The notes below the pieces were generated by a model. The model worked only from the letters and a program-made list of their open reading frames with translations, was not told where the DNA came from and searched no databases. A DNA stretch of 64,000 nt from Paludibacter sp. (GTDB taxonomy: Bacteria; Bacteroidota; Bacteroidia; Bacteroidales; Paludibacteraceae). The stretch spans positions 1-64,000 of the forward strand of contig JAQTTH010000018.1 of assembly GCA_028710895.1 (NCBI GenBank). Reading direction: 5' to 3'. Positions 54,490 to 62,910 of the stretch are shown piece by piece (position 1 is the stretch's first letter; each line of letters begins with the position of its first letter). Made by a program: the position numbers and the translations under genes.

Positions 54490-54924
54490 ATGAAAACAAA
54501 AACGACTATTTTATTACTGATTACTTTACTGACTTGGAGTTGTAACGGTAAATTCGACAAAATCTCTGACGACAAATTTATTGGACTTTGGGAAATCAAA
54601 GGTGCAGACGTAACGGAAGGAATTCAGATTAAAATTCAGAGAGAGAATGGTAAACTAATCGGACGTGTTTATAAACTTAACGACAACAAATATGTGAAAC
54701 TATTTGTAGATAGTAATGAAGTGTTTGTTGCTGGAATTGAAAGAAAATCTAACTATCAATTCAAACTGACAGAAAACAAAGTTGGAAAAACATTATTCTC
54801 ATTATACGGGCAAAAAACTTCACAAGAATTTGAAGTACAATTCATTGATGACAACACTATTGGTTTAGCTCTTGAAAGTTCGAGTCCAGTTCAGTCAACG
54901 AGAATCTATAAGAAAGTGAAGTAA
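54490..54924 (+). CDS. Small lipoprotein of unknown function (array ORF)
   Basis: The 144-residue product has a lipoprotein signal (LLTWSCNGK, Cys18). The mature part is a compact beta-rich domain (FIGLWEIKGADVTEGIQIKIQ, then LIGRVYKL) similar in style to lipocalin-like cassette proteins. No family recognised. It lies after the mini-site region. Confidence 0.6.
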   Translation: MKTKTTILLLITLLTWSCNGKFDKISDDKFIGLWEIKGADVTEGIQIKIQRENGKLIGRVYKLNDNKYVKLFVDSNEVFVAGIERKSNYQFKLTENKVGKTLFSLYGQKTSQEFEVQFIDDNTIGLALESSSPVQSTRIYKKVK

Positions 54925-54984
54925 ATCCGTTCGAAAACTGATTGAAGTTCAGAAAAAATGAAAATTAAACACCATTAATCTGCA

Positions 54985-55314
54985 ATGGATAAGACAAAGA
55001 AAAAAGAACTAAACTTAAAATATAAGTTCGATTTTAATCAATTACAAGAATTGGTCAATTCATTTGACCCTATTTCTCTAATTGAAGGTGGCGCACCTGA
55101 CGATGAATATGACTGTTTGACAGAACAAATTCTTTCATATGTTTACAAGAAAAAAACGAAAACAGAAATGGAAGATTTAGTCAGACACGAAATTGAACAC
55201 CATTTTGGACTTGTAGTTGAAGAAAAGTATAAGGAGAAATTTAGAACTGACATTGAAGAATTTATCGAAACTGTATATGACAAATTCGAACTGAATGAAA
55301 AACAAAACACCTAA
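54985..55314 (+). CDS. Small acidic protein of unknown function (array ORF)
   Basis: The 109-residue product is acidic, soluble and mostly helical (KKELNLKYKFDFNQLQELVN, EEFIETVYDKFEL). It has no signal peptide or cysteines of note. It ends one base before an attC-like element begins. Size and charge would fit an immunity or antitoxin protein, but there is no evidence beyond that. Confidence 0.55.
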   Translation: MDKTKKKELNLKYKFDFNQLQELVNSFDPISLIEGGAPDDEYDCLTEQILSYVYKKKTKTEMEDLVRHEIEHHFGLVVEEKYKEKFRTDIEEFIETVYDKFELNEKQNT

Positions 55315-55315
55315 C

Positions 55316-55452
55316 GCATAACACACGCAATGGTCATTGGCTGGCTGACTCCGATAGATCGGGACAAGCTGTGCATTTAGCAGGTTTTGCTCCCGCAAAT
55401 GAAACATACCGTGTAACGGTACCGCCAATGCCCATAGCCTCGGTGGTTAGCG
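55316..55452 (+). repeat. attC-like cassette element, copy 3
   Basis: The 137-bp element starts GCATAACACACGC and ends GTTAGCG. The inner stems are kept. ACCGTGTAACGGT replaces the ACCGTAAAACGGT hairpin, so pairing is preserved while the loop changed. The bases after it (GTTATTGTAAAAAAAAGAAA) are the same as after the site at 50891. Confidence 0.75.
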
Positions 55453-55476
55453 GTTATTGTAAAAAAAAGAAAGACT

Positions 55477-55761
55477 ATGAATGAACTGATTGACATAGAA
55501 TATTTGATTTGACTGGTTAAACAACAAGAAGCAGAAAGACAAGATATAATTTCTGCATTACAAAATTGCAAAGGAGGACATTGGTCAGAAAATAGATATT
55601 ATAGTTTTGTTGACTCTAAGAATCCAAATCTACCTAATTCAGACTGGCAACATGAGTAATGCATTGTTTTAAAACAACATGAAAAAGGGGATATTGTAAT
55701 TGACCTGCTTAAAGATGGTCGAATTGGTGGTATTGAATTTATTGACCTAATTGACAAATGA
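55477..55761 (+). pseudogene. Broken array ORF with two in-frame stops
   Basis: One continuous frame of 95 codons encodes a coherent soluble protein (QQEAERQDIISALQNCKGGH, GDIVIDLLKDGRIGGIEFID) but is cut by TGA at 55510 and TAA at 55657. The frame ends TGA overlapping the next start codon (ATGA), which shows it was once translated and coupled to that gene. Simple decay is likely. Readthrough is not excluded. Confidence 0.65.
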
Positions 55762-56192
55762 AATTGAGACAAGAAATTAAAATAAAGATACTTGATATTG
55801 ACGACGAAGAAACTCAATTTCAAATCAAGTTGACAAATGGTATAAACTCGACTACCATTAATTTTTATGGCTATTTGGACGAGTTTGAAAACTTTGCAAA
55901 TGGACTACTAACTTTTCCCAAAACCATAAATAACACAGTGAAATATGAACTCGGTGAAGTTGGAAATAACTGGGCTTATTACATCCTATTAAGAGTATTT
56001 TGCTACGAGACAAATGGTTATTCTGCGATTCATATCAAGGTTGACAATAACAAAACTGAACCAAAAACAAACAAATCCGAATTTTATATCACAACATATC
56101 CTGCCTCTTTGAACAAATTTGGACAACTATTAAAAGAGTGGAATCCGAAAATTGAGAAAGAAATCGTATGGATAGCAGAATGTATAAATTGA
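55758..56192 (+). CDS. Protein of unknown function, 144 residues (array ORF)
   Basis: The soluble product has beta strands at the N-terminus (IKIKILDIDDEETQFQIKL) and a tryptophan-rich end (LLKEWNPKIEKEIVWIAECIN). Its start overlaps the stop of the broken ORF by ATGA, so the two were a translationally coupled pair in one cassette. Such pairs occur in toxin-immunity systems, but no toxin motif is visible. Confidence 0.6.
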   Translation: MKLRQEIKIKILDIDDEETQFQIKLTNGINSTTINFYGYLDEFENFANGLLTFPKTINNTVKYELGEVGNNWAYYILLRVFCYETNGYSAIHIKVDNNKTEPKTNKSEFYITTYPASLNKFGQLLKEWNPKIEKEIVWIAECIN

Positions 56193-56203
56193 AAGCCCTA
56201 ACC

Positions 56204-56344
56204 GCTTACACACGCTCGTATGTTTATTGACTGGCAGACCCCGATAGATCGGGACAAGCTGTGCATTCCGTCAGTTTTGCTCCCGCAAATGAAACATACC
56301 GTGTAACGGTGCCGCCAATGCCCTTAGTCTCGGGAGGTATGGGC
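56204..56344 (+). repeat. attC-like cassette element, copy 4 (mutated ends)
   Basis: The left box reads GCTTACAC instead of GCTAACAC and the right box GTATGGGC instead of GTTAGGC. CATTGGC has become TATTGAC. The central hairpins are retained. The site looks inactivated. Confidence 0.65.
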
Positions 56345-56417
56345 AAGTTAAAAAAAAGAAAACAAAACTGTCAAACTACAACTATTCAACAAAAAAACAC
56401 GAAAATAGAAAAGAAGA

Positions 56418-56939
56418 ATGTCCAAAAATAGACTAAAGAAAAGACCTATAAAATTTGTTCAACAAATAAGCAACAAGAAGGATAATTCGAAGAAAAAAAA
56501 GAATTTAAAGGCAATTGCAATACTAACAGTTGTTTTTATAGTTTTTATTTTCTCATTTAGTTATTATGTAGTAAATGAACACAACTCAATTCGCGAGACA
56601 GTAAATAATAACCCAAAAACAATTTCAGCAAAAGTGACTGACATTTCAAGAGGAAAAGGAAGTCATACTGCATTATATGAATTCGTTACTAACGGGAAAA
56701 AGTATACCGGAAGAACTTTTCAAACTTATAAAGGACAAATTGGAGACATTATTTCTGTCGAATATTCGATAGTCAAACCGGAGGTTAATATATACTGTGA
56801 AGACACAACTCCTGAGACTTTCTTTGACGATGTATTTATTTCGACTTTGGAAGTTACAGGTGTTTTTATAGTTTTTCTTTCAGTAGCACTACTATATTTG
56901 AAACTCAAAAATCCAAAGAAAAGTATATGGGAGTTATAA
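56418..56939 (+). CDS. Small membrane protein, DUF3592-like (array ORF)
   Basis: The 173-residue product has two membrane segments (about 31-52 and 140-160) flanking an extracytoplasmic loop with TISAKVTDISRGKGSHTALY and GKKYTGRTF, the arrangement of DUF3592 proteins. The N-terminus is strongly basic (RLKKRPIKFVQQ). Function unknown. It lies between a mutated and a shortened element. Confidence 0.6.
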   Translation: MSKNRLKKRPIKFVQQISNKKDNSKKKKNLKAIAILTVVFIVFIFSFSYYVVNEHNSIRETVNNNPKTISAKVTDISRGKGSHTALYEFVTNGKKYTGRTFQTYKGQIGDIISVEYSIVKPEVNIYCEDTTPETFFDDVFISTLEVTGVFIVFLSVALLYLKLKNPKKSIWEL

Positions 56940-56988
56940 CAGCAATTGCAAAAAATAAATTCAACCCAAACTGAAAACCTAAAAACCA

Positions 56989-57068
56989 GCCCATAACACG
57001 CGCTTTTATGCTCATTGGCTGGCTGACCCGTAGCAATTGGGACAAATGTTTATAGTCTTGGTCATAGC
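56989..57068 (+). repeat. attC-like element, shortened copy 5
   Basis: The left part (GCCCATAACACGCGC, then CATTGGCTGGCTGACC) and the right end (ATAGTCTTGGTCATAGC) remain, while the middle hairpins are lost. The right box GTTAGC has become CATAGC. Confidence 0.6.
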
Positions 57069-57130
57069 AGTAAGTGTGAATGTTAAAATACAGAGATTGA
57101 TTCAATGATTAAATAATAAAAGAAGGTTTT

Positions 57131-57604
57131 ATGGCTGACTATAATTGGGAAGAAATTTTCAAAGGAAAAACTGAAAAAGAATTGGTTGATATTTACAAAG
57201 GAAAATCATTTTTAGATTTCGAAGCTGAAATATATGCCGGTTTAGAATTGAAAAATAGGAATTGTGATTTCAATAAGATCGAACAATTTCATATTGCAAA
57301 AGAAGAAAAGCTGAAAAAGGAGATCGCTGATTTCCAGAATCTCGACTTTAAAAGTTCCGGATATTTAAAGAAGCAAATAATATATTCTCTTGGAATTATT
57401 TTTGTCTTAATAGTATTGATTACCAACGATTTTAATTCGAATTTCAGATTTTATGAAGCACTAATTTATTTAGTTGTTTTTGTCGTTTCAATCCTTACTT
57501 CTAAATGGAGTTATAAGCGATTTGTAAGAAAAAAAGAGGAATCCATAAAAACTAAAATTGAATTGCTCAATAAAATGAATCCTCTTTTCCGTCCAAGTCT
57601 GTAG
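57131..57604 (+). CDS. Membrane protein of unknown function, 157 residues (array ORF)
   Basis: The soluble N-terminal part contains TEKELVDIYKGKSFLDFEAE and LELKNRNCDF, a pattern also seen in the RDD-type array protein (EELIKIV..AAEKELKTRNIDATKIE). Two membrane segments (about 82-97 and 104-122) follow. The shared N-terminal pattern may link cassettes as relatives. No known family. Confidence 0.55.
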   Translation: MADYNWEEIFKGKTEKELVDIYKGKSFLDFEAEIYAGLELKNRNCDFNKIEQFHIAKEEKLKKEIADFQNLDFKSSGYLKKQIIYSLGIIFVLIVLITNDFNSNFRFYEALIYLVVFVVSILTSKWSYKRFVRKKEESIKTKIELLNKMNPLFRPSL

Positions 57605-57728
57605 TTTTACATTCGGTGTCTGCTGAAAGTCTGTGTAAAACGGAGACTCTGTACTAAAAGGATTTGTAATCTGAAATAAAAAAAATATGCAGTAAAAAGT
57701 ACAAGCTTTAGCAGGTGAAATTTATAAA

Positions 57729-57920
57729 ATGGACATTACAGAAGTATCAAAAGGACCTGACAAATTTTATATTTGTTTTAATGAGAAAATGAAATACAGA
57801 TTAAGAGTTTCTGAAGACAATTACACTAAATATAAAGAAGGAGACAAAATCAACTTAAAAGTTTATAAAGGTAGATTTTGGGGATATTATTTAGTTGACA
57901 AGTATGAATTTAAATACTGA
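57729..57920 (+). CDS. Small protein, 63 residues (array ORF)
   Basis: The small, beta-rich product (FYICFNEKMKYRLRVS, INLKVYKGRFWGYYLVDKYEF) has no signal peptide. The upstream gap of 124 bases lacks a cassette element. Whether it is translated is uncertain, but codon use is like its neighbours. Confidence 0.4.
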   Translation: MDITEVSKGPDKFYICFNEKMKYRLRVSEDNYTKYKEGDKINLKVYKGRFWGYYLVDKYEFKY

Positions 57921-58042
57921 AACACCTCTAGCCCCTAACACATTTCTAGGTACAACAAGCAGGGGCGTGCTATTTGAGAAGTATAAAAAACAAGAAAACA
58001 AATCTACTTTTAACGTAGAATACAAACAAAAAAACAACTGAT

Positions 58043-58510
58043 ATGAATACAAAAAGAGTTACTATTTTAATAATAATCGTTGCGATTTCAATATTTTTCG
58101 CATATAATTTTTTGACGGGTAAAAATTCAGAGAATAAAAATCCTGATACAAATGCATTTATCGGAAATTGGGTTGGCGATAAACATGAAAATAATAGTTA
58201 TGTAACTTGGATTCAGAAAAGACTATCAGATGGCACTTATACAATCTTTTTTGTTACAATTAAAGAGAATAAAATAATAAGAGATATTGAAACTGGAAAA
58301 TGGTGGATAAAGGATGGTAAATTTTATGAAATCTCACAAAATGCAATGACAGAGCCAAGCATATACTATTATAAGATTATTTCAAATGACAGCATAATGT
58401 TTAGTAGCACGTCCACAGATTATAAGTTCGTTAACAAAAGAATTGAAGAAAACAATTTTGATTCAACATATATAAATAAGCCAAAAGAGACTCTTAATTA
58501 CAAACTGTAA
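58043..58510 (+). CDS. Membrane-anchored protein of unknown function, 155 residues (array ORF)
   Basis: An N-terminal membrane segment (VTILIIIVAISIFFAYNFL) is followed by a beta-rich extracytoplasmic domain (FIGNWVGDKHENNSYVTWIQ..). The FIGxW opening is also present in the array lipoprotein at 54490, again suggesting lipocalin-like folds are common here. It precedes the next gene by 22 bp. Confidence 0.55.
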   Translation: MNTKRVTILIIIVAISIFFAYNFLTGKNSENKNPDTNAFIGNWVGDKHENNSYVTWIQKRLSDGTYTIFFVTIKENKIIRDIETGKWWIKDGKFYEISQNAMTEPSIYYYKIISNDSIMFSSTSTDYKFVNKRIEENNFDSTYINKPKETLNYKL

Positions 58511-58532
58511 AAGAAAATAAATTTAGACAGAC

Positions 58533-59483
58533 ATGAACAGAGTGATTTTAGGATTTATCGTACTACTTTTTTTGAGTTGTGGTCACTCGAAAAAAGACTT
58601 TGTTGCTGTCGACTTTAGAGAAATTAAAGACTGCAATAAGAATGGGATTCCGAATGATTCTTCAGTTGAATATTATCCAATTGAATTATTTAGAGATACA
58701 TTTTCAGGATTCTTCAACGGTTACGACATTTTTAGAAATTCCGATATGAGTAAAAAACAATTTGCTCGTATTTTTAAAGTTAACATAAAAACGTTGAAAG
58801 ACACTTTCGAGGTGGTGACTAAAGACACCAAATTATTAAGCTTGTATTCATACATGTATTATAAAATGCATGAATCAGTTCTGTATAGTCACTATTTAGA
58901 CAAAGAGGTTTACAGATTGACCTCGATAAGTTCGAATTATCATTCTCCCTTAGTGGTGACAATTGAAAAATACAGAGACAGTGTTGTGCTAATAACAAAA
59001 CAACTAAATAGGTCTGTAGACTTTCCTTTTATAAAGAACCCTGGACCCGTTGTATATGTTGCGCCTATAAACCCAAACAATTTAGACAAAAAAGAAAAAC
59101 AACGATGTAAGGCAATACAAAAGTCTCTAGAAGATTCGATTGCAAAAATATATAGAAATTGCAACTATCATTTAGTTATGAATAAACGAGTGAGAATTTC
59201 GAGAGTTGCTTGGGATTCTTTAGAAGTTCTGGTTGACTCGGCAAAATTCTGGAGATCGAAACCTGAATTGAATTTAAGCCAAGTTGAAGCAGATGGCTCA
59301 AGAATGATATTTGAAGGACATTCTGAAAATGGATACCAGATAAGGATTATACCAAGTCTACATTTGTATAGAGAACGGAACGTAAAAGCAGGTAGAGACA
59401 ATTATGATTCGAAGAACAATTACACGAAGATTTTCAGATTTATTGCGAGACAAACAAACTTGAAAGACGAAGACATATATTGA
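58533..59483 (+). CDS. Predicted lipoprotein, 316 residues (array ORF)
   Basis: The signal LLFLSCGHSK places the lipidated Cys16. The mature protein is mixed alpha/beta and unassigned. It follows the 155-residue gene at 22 bp, so they are probably co-transcribed. The left half of an attC-like element begins 11 bases after its stop. Confidence 0.6.
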   Translation: MNRVILGFIVLLFLSCGHSKKDFVAVDFREIKDCNKNGIPNDSSVEYYPIELFRDTFSGFFNGYDIFRNSDMSKKQFARIFKVNIKTLKDTFEVVTKDTKLLSLYSYMYYKMHESVLYSHYLDKEVYRLTSISSNYHSPLVVTIEKYRDSVVLITKQLNRSVDFPFIKNPGPVVYVAPINPNNLDKKEKQRCKAIQKSLEDSIAKIYRNCNYHLVMNKRVRISRVAWDSLEVLVDSAKFWRSKPELNLSQVEADGSRMIFEGHSENGYQIRIIPSLHLYRERNVKAGRDNYDSKNNYTKIFRFIARQTNLKDEDIY

Positions 59484-59493
59484 ATAAAAAACC

Positions 59494-59530
59494 AGCCCAT
59501 AACACACGCTCGTCATTGGCTGACTGACGT
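59494..59530 (+). repeat. attC-like element, left part only, copy 6
   Basis: GCCCATAACACACGCTCG followed by TCATTGGCTGACTGACG matches the left side of the other elements. The hairpins and right box are missing. Confidence 0.65.
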
Positions 59531-59611
59531 GAATTCTATGTTTAAATCTAAATTAATTCGTTCAGAACAATGAACGTAATAAATAGGTACAAACAACTTA
59601 ATTTTAAAGAA

Positions 59612-60673
59612 ATGAAAGTCAAATTAATAGCAATTGTTCTTATTCTGTGTGCTTATATATCCGCTCAAACAGGTTTCCGTCCGGGGTATCTTATAACTCA
59701 AAACGGGGATACAGTGAGGGGTCAGATTTTCTATAAAAAGATAGAAGACATGTGCAAAGTATGTACAATCAGAATTAAAGACAGTACAATAGATTATACT
59801 CCGTCTGAAATTTCCGGTTTTAGATTTATTAATGGAAAGTATTTTGTTTCAAAAAAACTAGAAGATAAAACAGTATTTCTGGAATTTTTAGTAAAGGGAA
59901 AAGTAAATGTTTACTTTAGTACCGATTTGTATTCTGATCATTACTATATTGAAAAAGATAGTCTGGGGCTAACAGAGTTGCCTTATAAGGAAGAGTATAA
60001 AACTAAAGATAACAACGAAGTTTTAATTAAGTCAAAAAAACATTTCGGATTACTAACCTACTATATGCAAGATGCAATCGGATTAGAACCTGAGATTCTG
60101 TCGATAAAAACACCTGATGAAAAAAATCTGATTGCTTTGGCTAAAAAATATCACAAGACAGTTTGTAATGGTGATAATTGTATTGTATATGAAAATACTC
60201 CTCCGGGATTGAAGGTAAATCTTGAATTCTCAGCAGGACTTGAAAATTTTCCCGGATATGGAAATGGATTAAATCCAACCTGTGCATCAACTAATATATT
60301 TGCTCATTTTTGGCTTCCTGCTTTTAGTGAGGATTGTTTCTTAAGAACTGGAATTAGATACGCTTGGGTTAAATTGCCAGAGGATAATTCGTTGTCTACA
60401 TCGGCATCGGTTTTCAGAATTCCAATTCAATTGGAATATGTTGCACCAACCAGGTTGATTCAACCCAAAATGGCAATAGGGGCAACTCTTTATCCAACCA
60501 CATTTGGTCCGTTTAATTTTCCTGTTACCTCAGCCATGGCAGGCATAGACATCAAACTCAGCAAAAAATATTTTCTTTCAATAGAATACGACATTGACTT
60601 TGACTCCGAATATTTTGTGATAAAGAGCGTTGGGTCCAATGCGCTTACTATCGGATTCAATGTCTCACTTTAA
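59612..60673 (+). CDS. Exported outer-membrane-type protein, 353 residues (array ORF)
   Basis: I start at MKVKLIAIVLILCAY, 14 codons inside the longest frame, because it gives a signal peptide (CAYISAQTG). The first part has YLITQNGDTVRGQIFYKK, a pattern common in Bacteroidota exported proteins. The second half has aromatic beta strands ending VGSNALTIGFNVSL, like a small barrel. It closes the array. Function unknown. Confidence 0.65.
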   Translation: MKVKLIAIVLILCAYISAQTGFRPGYLITQNGDTVRGQIFYKKIEDMCKVCTIRIKDSTIDYTPSEISGFRFINGKYFVSKKLEDKTVFLEFLVKGKVNVYFSTDLYSDHYYIEKDSLGLTELPYKEEYKTKDNNEVLIKSKKHFGLLTYYMQDAIGLEPEILSIKTPDEKNLIALAKKYHKTVCNGDNCIVYENTPPGLKVNLEFSAGLENFPGYGNGLNPTCASTNIFAHFWLPAFSEDCFLRTGIRYAWVKLPEDNSLSTSASVFRIPIQLEYVAPTRLIQPKMAIGATLYPTTFGPFNFPVTSAMAGIDIKLSKKYFLSIEYDIDFDSEYFVIKSVGSNALTIGFNVSL

Positions 60674-60750
60674 ACTTCTTGCTGAACAAAGTATATTAGT
60701 ATTCGTTGTAGTCCTTTTTTAATCCAAATATAGGAAGATAAACTATCTTT

Positions 60751-60823
60751 AGTTCAAGTTTAGCGAAGTCTTATCCGCCAGTTGTCGGATAAACTTTGGA
60801 CTGAGAATTAATTAGTCTATTGT
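60751..60823 (+). repeat. Second repeat family, copy 2 (right border of the array)
   Basis: The sequence matches 54213-54286 with few changes: AGTTCAAGTTTAGCGAAG, ATCCGCCAGTTGTCGGA and CTTTGGACTGAGAA are intact. It marks the right end of the region of odd genes. Confidence 0.8.
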
Positions 60824-60948
60824 TCACCTTCCCCTTACTTTCTTCAATTTTACTGTTTGTTTTTGAAAAATAGTCGTCAATACAGATTATTTCTTTATTT
60901 TTGTGTGCCGTAGTGCAAATTGACACCTTAAATACCAATCAATTACGT

Positions 60949-62901
60949 ATGAAAAAACCATTAAAGAAGCTAAGATCTTTAAAATGGCCGGCTATTGCCT
61001 GTAGCTTGTTCGCATTAATTGCCATGGATATGGCTTTCAATACAAATCAGGTTGTGATTGAGGGTTCTTTCAGGGCCGATTCACTTTTTACGGCTGCCCC
61101 TTCCCATGCCACATCGGTAGCCGTTATTGCTTCCGACAATGCTGCGTTGACCAATCCGGCAGCAGTTACTTCCACTACCCTTACGTTTGCCCAGATAAAA
61201 GACATGGTAAAGAAATCAATTGATATGGTTGGTGGCATTTCCAGATACGTTCATAATGGTGATTCTGTGATTATCAAACCCAATATTGTGGGTGCCAAAC
61301 TTACAGGCGACGGTGAGAATACAGATATACGGGTTGTAAAAGCCATTATCAAAATCATTTACGAACAATACGGAAATGGTTGTACCATTTTCATTGGCGA
61401 AGGTTCGGCGCGCAGCACAGCTACCATGGGTGGCGCTCTGTGGAAATTAGCCGGGTATCAGGATTTGGCTACTGATGCTGACTTAGCCGGAATCAATTTT
61501 AAGTTGGTCGACCTCAACGACGAAGCAGCTGCAGGCGTAAACCTGATTTATAAACAAACAACCAATAGCCTGGCGGTTGGACAGGGAGGAAAATACTGGA
61601 TTCACAAATACCTTGTTTCGCCCAATGTAAGGTATATTGATGTTCCTGTATTGAAAATGCATGAACCGGGAATGACCAATTGCCTGAAAAACCAGATTGG
61701 TATTGCAGCAGGTTACCGATATGGTTTCAATAAAATGGCCGGTGGCGCCGGTGGTTATAAGCTAATCCATCACAATCAGTTTTTGTCAACTTACAACTAC
61801 AAAACCTGGCAGGACGAAGAGCTGACCGACCTTTCGAGTTGCATCGACCATTTCGATTTGTGTGTTGTAGATGCAACATTATGTCTCGAAAGCCAAAAAA
61901 CACTGATTACAGGAGGTGTCAATCAGGTAAGACTGAATACAATTATTGCCGGCCCCGATCCTGTGGCCGTTGACCATGTTTGTGCCCGAATCATTGGTTC
62001 CAATCCGGATGATATTGCACACATTTGTATGGCAGCCAAGATAGGACTTGGAACGAATAACCCCGATAGTATCAGTATCCTGGGCGAAAATATTGCAACA
62101 AAATATATGCATCGTTTCGATCGTGGAACAACCGTTCATGCCACCTATGGTCAGGGCAATCGCATTTGGTTGGTTTCTCAGGCTTTTCCTTACACAAGCA
62201 TGACGAATCAATATATCCCCAACGAAGCAACAATAGCTCCCTCGAAAGGTGATGCGGGTTGGTCGGCTCCCATCTATTTTTTCGACGACCGGATTGATTT
62301 AGCAAGCTTTCATAATCCTACGGGCAGTGTTGTGACCTATTGTTATACGAATTTTTATTCGCCCACTGCAACAACAGGGTCGGAACTCTGGCTCAATTCC
62401 GAAGAACAAATGATTGTTTATCTGAACGGGGTTCAGGTGTACAATTACAGTGGCATAGCCCGTCCGAATGCAAATTTAGTGACTGATAAACCCCTTGTAA
62501 ATCTGAAAGCAGGAGAAAACACCCTGCTTGTAAAAGTACTGCAGACTGCAGGTTGTTACGATTTTGCTGTGAACATTTGCGAACCCGGCACATTGGGAAA
62601 CAGAGTAAATGGGTTGAAATTTTATATCAAGAAATACAACGCACCCGCTGTGTTGAATGCAGTAACTGAAACCAAAAAAGTTACAACCGGTAAGAAGTTA
62701 CATATCATACAAACTCCGGATCAACTATCAATTCAGGACAACAATGTTACCGAACTGGCTCTTTACACAGTCAATGGCAAGAAAGTTGCCTTTGCTCACG
62801 GTGAAAACCTGAATACCGGCTCGTTGAATAGAGGAGTGTATGTGGTGTGGGTTAAACTGACTGATGGTTCGGTGCTGACTGAGAAAATTATAAAAAAGTA
62901 A
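60949..62901 (+). CDS. DUF362-domain protein with T9SS C-terminal sorting domain
   Basis: I start at MKKPLKKLRSLKW, 16 codons inside the longest frame, next to a likely signal or anchor segment (IACSLFALIAMDMAF). Residues of about 95-400 are a DUF362 domain (VIIKPNIVGAKLTGDGEN.., GEGSARSTATMGGALW, MTNCLKNQIGIAAGYRYGF). A beta-sandwich follows. The last 70 residues (LALYTVNGKKVAFAHG..GVYVVWVKLTDGSVLTEKIIKK) are a type IX sorting domain. DUF362 is often found with ferredoxins, so a secreted form is unusual. The role is unknown. Confidence 0.8.
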   Translation: MKKPLKKLRSLKWPAIACSLFALIAMDMAFNTNQVVIEGSFRADSLFTAAPSHATSVAVIASDNAALTNPAAVTSTTLTFAQIKDMVKKSIDMVGGISRYVHNGDSVIIKPNIVGAKLTGDGENTDIRVVKAIIKIIYEQYGNGCTIFIGEGSARSTATMGGALWKLAGYQDLATDADLAGINFKLVDLNDEAAAGVNLIYKQTTNSLAVGQGGKYWIHKYLVSPNVRYIDVPVLKMHEPGMTNCLKNQIGIAAGYRYGFNKMAGGAGGYKLIHHNQFLSTYNYKTWQDEELTDLSSCIDHFDLCVVDATLCLESQKTLITGGVNQVRLNTIIAGPDPVAVDHVCARIIGSNPDDIAHICMAAKIGLGTNNPDSISILGENIATKYMHRFDRGTTVHATYGQGNRIWLVSQAFPYTSMTNQYIPNEATIAPSKGDAGWSAPIYFFDDRIDLASFHNPTGSVVTYCYTNFYSPTATTGSELWLNSEEQMIVYLNGVQVYNYSGIARPNANLVTDKPLVNLKAGENTLLVKVLQTAGCYDFAVNICEPGTLGNRVNGLKFYIKKYNAPAVLNAVTETKKVTTGKKLHIIQTPDQLSIQDNNVTELALYTVNGKKVAFAHGENLNTGSLNRGVYVVWVKLTDGSVLTEKIIKK

Positions 62902-62910
62902 ATCATCAGA

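Noticed and set aside
57930-57975. GCCCCTAACAC..GGGGC near the 63-residue ORF as a further cassette site
   Set aside because: It has no GTTAGC-type right box and lacks the inner stems. The similarity is limited to TAACAC.
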